A stretch of DNA of 35,360 bases from an uncultured Eubacteriales bacterium (lineage in GTDB: Bacteria > Bacillota > Clostridia > Christensenellales > UBA1242). The position numbers were made by a program, and so were the translations under genes. The notes under the pieces were generated by a model. The model searched no databases and was not told the origin of the DNA. It worked only from the letters and a program-made list of their open reading frames with translations. Shown piece after piece: positions 1 through 6,137 of the stretch. The stretch is from the NCBI GenBank assembly GCA_949067325.1, contig CARTDZ010000002.1, forward strand, positions 12,735 to 48,094, written 5' to 3'. Within the stretch, counting starts at the first letter, position 1; each line of letters starts with the position of its first letter.

Positions 1-19
1 AAAAAAAAAAAAATAACTC

Positions 20-48
20 TTGACAAACGCAACTTTTTGTAGTATGAT
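20..48 (+). promoter_or_regulatory. Promoter of the P-loop gene
   Basis: A perfect -35 TTGACA (20-25) and a -10 TATGAT (43-48) are separated by 17 bp. The expected transcription start falls on the A of the ATG at 55, so the mRNA should have no leader and no Shine-Dalgarno sequence. Confidence 0.8.
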
Positions 49-54
49 AAAAAT

Positions 55-1020
55 ATGGAAAATAATATACATAATCAATCAATTGCCTTGATGGGCGGCA
101 AAACAGTTGGAAAAACACTTATTTCAACTCATCTTCAACACATCACAAAACACCCAATGATTTTAAATTTAGATGAAATATTTTCTTTTATTGTAAGAAA
201 TTCTTGTGGCGGGCTATACTTGTCTGAATTTCAGAAAAGCTTTTTGCTTGCTGCCATGAACGAAAAACATCTTCGACCTCTTCTCGATGATGATTCTATT
301 TCGATGAAAGAATATTTTAATTACATGCGAAAACAAGAAGAGGAAGTCGAAAGACAAAATGAAGCTATAAAATATTGGGACGAGATTTTAAACTTTGATA
401 GCATGAGAGATATCGCCAGAATGTGGGGACTGGTGAACAAAAATAATAGTTCTGTTAATATTACAAAAAATAAATATTATGAATTCTTGTTTTTGCAGCA
501 AATAATTATGTTGGAACTTTTAGACAGATGCATTGAAAAAATAAACGTCCCTGTAATTTTTGATTTGAGCGCTCCATGTGGGGCAATTATAGATATTCCT
601 CTCAATGAACGCATCAGAATTCAAAACACACTATTCAAGGGGCCAAATTGTCCTTTTAAAGGCTTCATTCACAGCAACAACAGCATTGTTGGTTTTCAAA
701 ATTATGTTTTAAGTAAAATAGGTCATAGAATTTATTTGCAAGGCGGAAAAGATTATTCAACACGACCAACAAAAGAAGTGTTTTCCGATGATAATAAAGT
801 TTTTATTTCCAATCCAAAATCTTATTCATTTTTCGCTACATCAACCATTGTTGTAGAAGATTTGTTTAAATCAAGTGATGATCCAGCATTGGGAAGTCGC
901 TTTTCGTTTGATGTTGTTTCCGCAAATAGGAGAGAAAAATTAAAGAATACTGACAAAATTTATTCTATTTGTCAACAAATCTACCAAGAATTTGAACAAC
1001 ATCACGGCACCGAACTTTGA
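55..1020 (+). CDS. P-loop NTPase/kinase-like protein of unknown function
   Basis: I do not recognise a named family. The 321-residue protein has an N-terminal beta strand followed by a Walker A motif, GGKTVGKT, at residues 14-21. A further strand ending in LNLDEI follows near residue 40, an arrangement reminiscent of shikimate-kinase-like or other small P-loop kinases. A possible Walker B-like strand ending in FD (VPVIFDLS) lies near residue 165. There is no signal peptide or membrane segment, so it should be cytoplasmic. The ATG lies directly at the predicted transcription start, with no ribosome site. A hairpin terminator follows at 1145-1190. The substrate cannot be inferred; ATP or GTP binding is a reasonable inference from the motif alone. 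Confidence 0.8.
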   Translation: MENNIHNQSIALMGGKTVGKTLISTHLQHITKHPMILNLDEIFSFIVRNSCGGLYLSEFQKSFLLAAMNEKHLRPLLDDDSISMKEYFNYMRKQEEEVERQNEAIKYWDEILNFDSMRDIARMWGLVNKNNSSVNITKNKYYEFLFLQQIIMLELLDRCIEKINVPVIFDLSAPCGAIIDIPLNERIRIQNTLFKGPNCPFKGFIHSNNSIVGFQNYVLSKIGHRIYLQGGKDYSTRPTKEVFSDDNKVFISNPKSYSFFATSTIVVEDLFKSSDDPALGSRFSFDVVSANRREKLKNTDKIYSICQQIYQEFEQHHGTEL

Positions 1021-1058
1021 TAAATTTTGCTTTTTTGTCTTTGTTTTCAAATCTAAAC

Positions 1059-1163
1059 TTATCCACAATCAATCCACACAAAACATCAGGTTGTCTACAT
1101 TTTAGCATTAAGTTGTCCACAATTTTTATATACTTATCCACATAAAAACACAGGTTATCCACA
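1059..1163 (+). promoter_or_regulatory. Helically phased DnaA-box array
   Basis: Six DnaA-box-like 9-mers lie in the same orientation. Three are perfect TTATCCACA (1059-1067, 1134-1142, 1155-1163) and one is TTGTCCACA with one mismatch (1113-1121). Two are weaker: CAATCCACA (1070-1078) and TTGTCTACA (1091-1099). Start-to-start intervals are 11, 21, 22, 21 and 21 bp, i.e. one or two turns of the helix, placing all boxes on the same DNA face. The array lies between the P-loop gene and the SH3-like membrane gene, about 34 kb from dnaA. It may bind or titrate DnaA, regulate neighbours, or form part of an origin. Confidence 0.8.
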
Positions 1164-1190
1164 TTGCTGAAATTCGACCTGTGTTTTTTT
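1145..1190 (+). terminator. Rho-independent terminator after the P-loop gene
   Basis: An 11-bp perfect stem (AAAACACAGGT 1145-1155 with ACCTGTGTTTT 1177-1187) is followed by a T-run to 1190. The 21-nt loop and the end of the left arm contain the last perfect DnaA box of the array. Confidence 0.8.
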
Positions 1191-1216
1191 GATGTTTGCA
1201 AAGTTTTCAAAATCAC

Positions 1217-1246
1217 TTGACAAAATGTTTGAAAAAGTTTGATAAT
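1217..1246 (+). promoter_or_regulatory. Promoter of the SH3-like membrane protein gene
   Basis: TTGACA (1217-1222), an 18-bp spacer and GATAAT (1241-1246) form a good sigma-A promoter. Exactly six bases separate the -10 box from the ATG at 1253, again predicting a leaderless mRNA. An AAGG just before the ATG is too close to be a normal ribosome site. Confidence 0.65.
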
Positions 1247-1252
1247 AAGGCT

Positions 1253-1870
1253 ATGAAATTGTTGTTATGCTTGATGCTTGCTTTTTCGTTTATGACCTCA
1301 TCTCTTTCACAAGGTGAAGAGCTTTCTGTCATTTCAAGCATTTGCACACTTTATCAAACCGCCGACTTCACCACCCCCGTTTTAGACGAAAATGAAAAAG
1401 AAATTGTTTTGGCGCATGGTGACAAATTGACAGCCATTGAGGAAGATGGCGATTTTGTCAAAGTTTCAACAAGTGACAGTTTTGAAGGTTATGTATTCAA
1501 ATATTACGTGACAGCAAACAAAAATGGCCAAGATGTTTATCCTGTTTTTAATGGAAAGGTCATTGTTGACAACGCTGAAATTTTCAACATTGACAAGACA
1601 AGTTCTGGCTTTAGCGCCAAATTAAATCAAGAAATATATATATATGGCGGCTTTGATGGCAAAAAAGAGTTTACGCAAATAGCGATTGTGCTTGAAGACG
1701 GATCACTTTTTTATGGACTTATCAAAACCAGCAATCTGCAAGCCTATGGCATAAGTTCAGCTTTGATCACTGCGATCACTGTAATCTTAGCTCTTGTGAC
1801 TGTGATACTTGCCGTAGTGTTCATCAAAAAACGAAAGACAAAAAGAAATAAAAATGGCACACTTGCTTGA
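1253..1870 (+). CDS. Membrane-anchored SH3-like domain protein
   Basis: The 205-residue protein starts with a typical signal peptide (MKLLLCLMLAFSF, cleavage probably near residue 20). The extracytoplasmic part, roughly residues 28-85, resembles a bacterial SH3 fold: a strand-rich stretch with the pattern 'LYQTADFTTPVL ... HGDKLTAIEEDGDFVKVST...GYVFKYYV'. A second strand-rich part follows, then one C-terminal transmembrane helix near residues 165-190 and a basic cytoplasmic tail (KKRKTKRNK). Bacterial SH3 domains often bind cell-wall peptides, so a wall-facing role is plausible but inferred. I chose the ATG at 1253, not the upstream in-frame TTG at 1196, because of the signal peptide and the promoter at 1217-1246. 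Its stop codon overlaps the -35 box of the next gene. Confidence 0.75.
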   Translation: MKLLLCLMLAFSFMTSSLSQGEELSVISSICTLYQTADFTTPVLDENEKEIVLAHGDKLTAIEEDGDFVKVSTSDSFEGYVFKYYVTANKNGQDVYPVFNGKVIVDNAEIFNIDKTSSGFSAKLNQEIYIYGGFDGKKEFTQIAIVLEDGSLFYGLIKTSNLQAYGISSALITAITVILALVTVILAVVFIKKRKTKRNKNGTLA

Positions 1871-1895
1871 AAAACAAAAATCTCCTTTGTACAAT
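1867..1895 (+). promoter_or_regulatory. Promoter of the coiled-coil fibre-like gene
   Basis: TTGAAA (1867-1872) overlaps the TGA stop of the preceding gene. After 17 bp comes TACAAT (1890-1895). The predicted start, near 1902, would give a leader of about 13 nt that begins with the ribosome site AAAGGAG. Confidence 0.6.
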
Positions 1896-1914
1896 GGTGG
1901 CAAAGGAGTTTTTT
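1882..1914 (+). terminator. Hairpin with T-run whose 3' arm contains the next gene's ribosome site
   Basis: CTCCTTTG (1882-1889) pairs perfectly with CAAAGGAG (1901-1908) across an 11-nt loop and is followed by six T (1909-1914), as in an intrinsic terminator. The AAAGGAG of the right arm is also the Shine-Dalgarno for the ATG at 1915. Read-through RNA would hide or terminate at this site, whereas RNA started at the internal promoter leaves it free. Confidence 0.6.
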
Positions 1915-3216
1915 ATGCAGAACATTGAATTTATTTCAAGCGCAATTGAGCAGCTTGAAAAAGAAATCTGGCACATCGTAAAAAAGGTGTTGCCAGAACT
2001 TAAAGAAGAAATTTTGGGTAGTCTTGGCGGCGGAGTTAAGGAAAAACTTGAAGCTTTGACAGCTGAAGTGGAAAGTTGCAAAGAAAGTCTTGCCGCGGCA
2101 AACGAGCGACTGACCAGTGTGGAAGGTAGCGTTGAGACTAATACTACTACTATTAACAACCACTCTTCACTTATATCAAATCTTTCTTCTCTTTTGAATG
2201 AAGCCGTCCTTGAGGTGGAAGCTTTGAAAACTTTGACTGGTGGACTTGAAAATGATGTGGAGGGCCTTTCTAGCTCTCTGGAAAACACAAGGGCGAGCGT
2301 AACCGCCATTGCACAGACGGTAAGCACCAACAGCGACAACATAGCTTCTTTGAAAACCAGCCTTTCATCACTTTCGACAACGCTTGAAAATACAAGGGCG
2401 ACCATGACCTCAATTTCACAGACGGTCACTGGCAATTATGAAAAGTTAAAAACTGTGGAAGGAGACATTTCGTCACTTTCGACAACTATTGAAAATACTC
2501 GAGCAAACCTCACTGCAATATCTCAGACAGTCACAAACAACCATTCGTCTATCAACGCCATAAACACCAAACTTGCCAGCATGGAAAGCCTTTTTAATGA
2601 GGTCAAAGATATTCCTGCAAGCTTTGGCAGTATGCAAGAAGGATTTGACAATCTTTCAACCACCGTTGAAAACACAAGGGCGTCAATGACGGCAATTTCT
2701 CAAACGACGACCGCAAATTATAACAACATAAAAACTTTGCAAAGCGATTTGTCTACAGCCAAAGGAAATATATCAGCACTTCAGTCTTCTATTTCAACGC
2801 TTTCTGCCAAAGTTGAAGGCTTGACAACTTATGACTTGCTTTATGACATGAACAGTGATGACCCCAACATTCACAGAGGTTTTCAGTCTGGTCTTCCTGG
2901 TCTCAAAACTTTCGCATTCGACTTCAATGCTTACAAATATCTTCGCGTTTTTGCCGTTATCAACAACAATGAAGGCATACTTGACTTGCCACTTCAAAAC
3001 CGCATAAAAACCGACTATACAATCCTCGCGTCAAACCTGATCGTCACAGAAGTGGCATTTATGAAAGTTTCGATTGTGCCTCAAACTGCAAAAGTCCAAC
3101 CTACTTATACCGCCATCTTCACTTGGGATAAAGACACCGAAACATTTAAACAAACTTACCGCGGCGTAGACGCAACCAAAGCCTACATTCACCGAGTGGA
3201 AGGTTACAAATATTAA
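1915..3216 (+). CDS. Coiled-coil, tail-fibre-like repeat protein
   Basis: The protein has 433 residues and no signal peptide. An N-terminal helical segment (about 1-60) leads into a long coiled coil. Within it, the motif 'LSxxxENTRAxxTxIxQT' occurs four times, with its ENTRA codons beginning at 2281, 2386, 2491 and 2668. The first three copies have a 105-bp period (35 residues, five heptads); the last is 177 bp further on. The C-terminal ~130 residues, after YDLLYDMN, are a compact beta-rich domain resembling the receptor-binding ends of phage tail fibres. This suggests a trimeric stalk with a terminal binding head. No other phage genes are nearby, so it may be domesticated or a non-phage fibre. 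The start is set by AAAGGAG six bases before the ATG. Confidence 0.7.
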   Translation: MQNIEFISSAIEQLEKEIWHIVKKVLPELKEEILGSLGGGVKEKLEALTAEVESCKESLAAANERLTSVEGSVETNTTTINNHSSLISNLSSLLNEAVLEVEALKTLTGGLENDVEGLSSSLENTRASVTAIAQTVSTNSDNIASLKTSLSSLSTTLENTRATMTSISQTVTGNYEKLKTVEGDISSLSTTIENTRANLTAISQTVTNNHSSINAINTKLASMESLFNEVKDIPASFGSMQEGFDNLSTTVENTRASMTAISQTTTANYNNIKTLQSDLSTAKGNISALQSSISTLSAKVEGLTTYDLLYDMNSDDPNIHRGFQSGLPGLKTFAFDFNAYKYLRVFAVINNNEGILDLPLQNRIKTDYTILASNLIVTEVAFMKVSIVPQTAKVQPTYTAIFTWDKDTETFKQTYRGVDATKAYIHRVEGYKY

Positions 3217-3314
3217 AAATACGTATATCAAAAGTATTTTGCAGTTTTGGCAAAATATTCATATTAAAAAATGCTTCTTTTGTTTTACTTTAACCTGAAC
3301 AGAATAAAAAAATA

Positions 3315-3349
3315 AAAAAGCTTAACCCCGAAAAGGAATTAAGCTTTTT
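3315..3349. terminator. Bidirectional terminator
   Basis: AAAAAGCTTAA (3315-3325) pairs with TTAAGCTTTTT (3339-3349) around a 13-nt loop. It is A-rich on one side and T-rich on the other, so it can serve the converging fibre-like gene and the small membrane protein gene. Confidence 0.8.
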
Positions 3350-3388
3350 AAAACGTGCGATTTTGAAATGTCATTTGCTGTTTGCCAT

Positions 3389-3691
3389 TTAGACAGACAA
3401 CTCTCCAAGTACAAACCCACACACCAGTAGTGCTATGGCCAACATATAAAAAATCACCGCAAGCGCCGCATTGAATTTTTGCCATGGCGACCCAACTTTG
3501 ATATCTTGACAAGTCACATTGCTTGTAAAAGTCATGCCGATAAGATAACCTATATTCACTATTGCAAGCCATGGGTGTATAAGGTTCAAAAAGTGAAGCA
3601 CCACCAAAACCACAGCACAGGCACTTGCAAAAAAGCCTGTAGCACGTGAAAAATTAAGCTTCTTTTTAAGAAATTTTGAATAAGCCCCCAT
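3389..3691 (-). CDS. Small membrane protein of unknown function
   Basis: About 100 residues with three hydrophobic stretches likely to span the membrane: 'FFASACAVVLVVLHFL', 'WLAIVNIGYLIGMTF' and 'LAVIFYMLAIALLVCGFVLG'. The N-terminus is basic (KFLKKKLNFSR). I recognise no family. The start at 3691 is preferred over a GTG at 3703, because AGGTG lies nine bases before the ATG. It stands alone between the terminator at 3315-3349 and the PflX-like gene upstream. Confidence 0.65.
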   Translation of the reverse strand: MGAYSKFLKKKLNFSRATGFFASACAVVLVVLHFLNLIHPWLAIVNIGYLIGMTFTSNVTCQDIKVGSPWQKFNAALAVIFYMLAIALLVCGFVLGELSV

Positions 3692-3755
3692 AAAATTTTG
3701 CACCTCGTATTATTTATTTTAGACTTTTCGCAAATAAAAGTCAAATATATCGACT

Positions 3756-4592
3756 TTAAAACTTTGGAATATACACTTCGTCTGCACAGCCCTCTTCTTG
3801 AAAATACCCTTTTTCAAAATCCAGCTTTTGCGCATGAGCAAGCACCGCCTTAAACTCAAGCGGATAAAGTTTGCGATTTTTGCTGCCTTTGCCTATAGGC
3901 GTGAACTGCTGCATAAGACTGATAAAAGGCTTGCCGAGCTTGGCGAGAAAATCAAGTATTTTGAAGCTATCACTCACCTCGCTTGGCAAGACGAGGTGAC
4001 GAACAATAACCCCTTGCTTTAAAATCTCATCTTCAATCACGTCAGTCTTGTTTTGCATTGCAAAAATGATCGCCTTTGAGGCGAAATCAAAATAATCTTC
4101 TGCTTTTGCAAGCTTTTTTGATAGATCAGGCGAATAAAACTTTAAGTCGAAAAGAAAAACATCTACAAAAGGAAGAAGGGTTTGTAAGACCTCCACCCTT
4201 TCATACCCGCTTGAATTCCAAACAACTGGCACTGGAGGCTTAAAAATTTGCAAAGCCTTTGCTAGCAATGAAGAGAAATGAGTTGGCGTGATAAAATCCA
4301 CACTATCAAACTTTGAATAGTCAAAACTTTTTAGCAGCTTGGCAAAAGCTTCTGGCGAGTAAAAGTCTCCTTTGCCAATCTGCGAGATTTGATAGTTTTG
4401 ACAAAACTCACACCTTAGGCTGCAGCCCGAAAAAAAGATGGCCAGCGTGCCTTTTTTGCCACTGACGAGAGGCTCTTCCCACTCAAAATTTTTGATAATC
4501 TTTGCCACGCGAATTTGTCCACCTTCTCTACAAAAACCTGTTGCTTTTGTTCGATCAATGCCACACATTCTTGGGCAGTCACAACATTTCAT
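3756..4592 (-). CDS. PflX-like radical SAM protein
   Basis: The 278-residue protein has the radical SAM cluster motif CSLRCEFC (Cys57, Cys61, Cys64), preceded by an N-terminal group of cysteines (Cys3, 4, 6, 10, 21) that could hold another metal or cluster. Downstream features such as 'SSGYE' and 'FLFDLKFY' match the COG1313 family, called PflX and annotated as a homologue of pyruvate formate-lyase activating enzymes. Members are thought to cleave SAM to a 5'-deoxyadenosyl radical; their substrate is unknown. It is not next to the pfl operon, which has its own activase at 10814-11521, so a separate target is likely. Length is normal for the family. Confidence 0.85.
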   Translation of the reverse strand: MKCCDCPRMCGIDRTKATGFCREGGQIRVAKIIKNFEWEEPLVSGKKGTLAIFFSGCSLRCEFCQNYQISQIGKGDFYSPEAFAKLLKSFDYSKFDSVDFITPTHFSSLLAKALQIFKPPVPVVWNSSGYERVEVLQTLLPFVDVFLFDLKFYSPDLSKKLAKAEDYFDFASKAIIFAMQNKTDVIEDEILKQGVIVRHLVLPSEVSDSFKILDFLAKLGKPFISLMQQFTPIGKGSKNRKLYPLEFKAVLAHAQKLDFEKGYFQEEGCADEVYIPKF

Positions 4593-4627
4593 ATGACATA
4601 TTATATATCATTTTGCTGGCAAAAGCA

Positions 4628-4658
4628 ATAAAAAACAAGACCCCCTCTTTAAGTCTTG
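4628..4658 (-). terminator. Terminator of the Smr-domain gene
   Basis: On the minus strand CAAGAC (4658-4653) pairs with GTCTTG (4641-4636) and is followed by a T-run (4635-4628). It lies directly after the stop at 4663, separating this gene from the PflX-like gene. Confidence 0.75.
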
Positions 4659-4662
4659 CCAA

Positions 4663-5001
4663 TTATATAATAATGATTGTGATACCTGGATTTGACCTGT
4701 TCAAGTCTTCATCTCCACAAATAGTTTTGTCTTGCAAAAGCACTGCCATGGCATCTTTATCAAAACTGTTCCATTTGTCACCACCAAAAAAGTCTTTTAT
4801 TTTGCCCGCTTTTTTAAAGGCTTGCAAAAGTCGACGCAGGTTTGACAAAATAGCTCCACCGCGACCATGCGAACCGTAGCCATGCAATACTTTTAGGGCT
4901 ATTACGCCTTCAAGTTTTGCTCTTTCAATTTCTATTTCAACAACTGCCAAAGCGTAGTCAACTGTTGGAGAAAATTCTTTCAGATTGATAGTTTTAAGCA
5001 T
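4663..5001 (-). CDS. Smr-domain protein
   Basis: The 112-residue protein has the Smr signature HGYGSHGRGGAI near residues 40-51, after a helix (VDYALAVVEIEIERAKLEG) and before helical and loop regions. It ends in 'NPGITIIII', the usual terminal strand of the fold. Smr domains, found alone or at the C-terminus of MutS2, act as nicking or RNA/DNA-cleaving nucleases. The HG(x)G loop is intact, so activity is possible. The segment between the loop and the last strand is slightly long. It is monocistronic with its own terminator; the substrate is not evident. Confidence 0.75.
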   Translation of the reverse strand: MLKTINLKEFSPTVDYALAVVEIEIERAKLEGVIALKVLHGYGSHGRGGAILSNLRRLLQAFKKAGKIKDFFGGDKWNSFDKDAMAVLLQDKTICGDEDLNRSNPGITIIII

Positions 5002-5052
5002 AATTCCTCTTTCAAGTATTATACCATAAGCCTTGCTTTTTGTGCAAATTTT

Positions 5053-5805
5053 TTAGTCACCCACAAGCATTTTATCTGCAATCAATGCAATAAGTTCGCC
5101 ATTTGTAGGTTTGTCAGAGCTTGTATAAACTCTCAAGCCAAAAACTGAATTTATGTTTTCAATTTTTCCTCTATTCCAAGCCACTTCGATTGCATGACGC
5201 ATACCTCTTTCAACTTTTGATGAACTCGTTGAAAATTTTTCAGCAATGGTTGGATATAGTCTTTTAGTTATTGAGCCAATGATTTCAGGTTCTTCAATGG
5301 CAAGCTTTACAGCTTCTCTTAAAAACTGATAACCTTTGATGTGAGCTGGAATACCAATTGTTATGAATATGTTTGAAATCTTTTCGTCAAGATAACGTTC
5401 TTGAAGCTCGTTTCTTGAATTTGGATTTGCAATGTCAACAATGCGTTCTTCAAGATTTTGTGGGTTTATAGGCTTAACCATAAAATAACTTACACCTTCT
5501 CTCATCGCCTTGGTCACAAAACCACTGTGCGAAAGTGAAGAGATAAAAATGATTTTTGGCATCTTGCCCACAAGTTTTTTAAGCTTTTCAATCACCATGA
5601 AGCCGTCCATGCCAGAAAGTAAAGGTTCCATTATAAGGAAATCAGGTTTTAGGCTGCTTACTTCGCTAAGAACGGTCTCTGCGTTGAAGCTTTGGCCAAC
5701 AACTTGATAGTCATCTTTTGTCTTAAAATAATCAAGCACGCTTGAGTCATCTTCTGTATTGTCTGCTATATAAATTTTTGTTTTAGCCTGACTTTTTGTT
5801 TCCAT
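5053..5805 (-). CDS. spo0A: Spo0A homologue with an altered receiver domain
   Basis: The C-terminal effector domain (about residues 135-250) is unmistakable Spo0A, including 'GIPAHIKGYQFLREA', 'RLYPTIAEKF', 'VERGMRHAIEVAWNRGK' and 'PTNGELIALIADK', and should bind 0A boxes. The N-terminal receiver (about 8-125) is degenerate. Against the Bacillus pattern, the acidic pair is Asp15-Asn16 rather than Asp-Asp. The phospho-acceptor position in 'PDFLIMEPLLSGMDG' is Glu60 (codon GAA at 5628-5626). The switch Thr is Ser89, while Lys111 is kept. Phosphorelay control may therefore be lost, or Glu may mimic phosphorylation. AAAGGAG lies six bases before the ATG, and two perfect 0A boxes lie upstream. Confidence 0.93.
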   Translation of the reverse strand: METKSQAKTKIYIADNTEDDSSVLDYFKTKDDYQVVGQSFNAETVLSEVSSLKPDFLIMEPLLSGMDGFMVIEKLKKLVGKMPKIIFISSLSHSGFVTKAMREGVSYFMVKPINPQNLEERIVDIANPNSRNELQERYLDEKISNIFITIGIPAHIKGYQFLREAVKLAIEEPEIIGSITKRLYPTIAEKFSTSSSKVERGMRHAIEVAWNRGKIENINSVFGLRVYTSSDKPTNGELIALIADKMLVGD

Positions 5806-6020
5806 TTTCTACTCCTTTTTTTCTCAAGATTGCCTAAGCTTTCCTTGATACACATAAAAGATAGCACAAAACAAAAAATATTAAAAATCAATTTATGTCC
5901 AATTGCGTTGGTTTTATGTCGAAGATTGGCGAATTATCGAGACGCTTTTCATTTTGAGACAAATTAGTCGAATTTTCGTTGAAATTAGGACAAATTTGCA
6001 AAAATTTTGTCTGTCGAAAG
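5806..6020. promoter_or_regulatory. spo0A upstream region with 0A boxes
   Basis: Two perfect 0A boxes TGTCGAA occur at 5917-5923 and 6012-6018, and a one-mismatch copy AGTCGAA at 5966-5972. All are on the plus strand, 112-213 bp upstream of the spo0A start. This suggests autoregulation by Spo0A. No other gene is visible in this 330-bp gap. I could not assign a confident -35/-10 pair for spo0A. Confidence 0.6.
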
Positions 6021-6022
6021 AT

Positions 6023-6072
6023 ATAAAAAAAGCCTGACCTAAAAGGTATTTTGTCACCTTTTGTCAGACTTT
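6023..6072 (-). terminator. Terminator of the lipoprotein gene
   Basis: On the minus strand there is a long hairpin (6072-6029). Its outer stem pairs AAAGTCTGAC with GTCAGGCTTT, and its inner stem pairs AAAAGGT with ACCTTTT. A T-run (6031-6023) follows. It lies 66 bp after the stop at 6138. Confidence 0.85.
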
Positions 6073-6137
6073 GAAATTTTGTGTTTTATTTTGCAACAAA
6101 AGTCATTAAATTTTAGACTATTGTCTTTTTGTGGCTT

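Noticed and set aside
1196..1252. Longer N-terminus for the SH3-like protein (TTG at 1196)
   Set aside because: It would precede the promoter at 1217-1246 and would hide the signal peptide; the ATG at 1253 fits better.
1915..3216. Part of an intact prophage
   Set aside because: No integrase, capsid, terminase or lysis genes occur in the window; only the fibre-like protein suggests phage ancestry.
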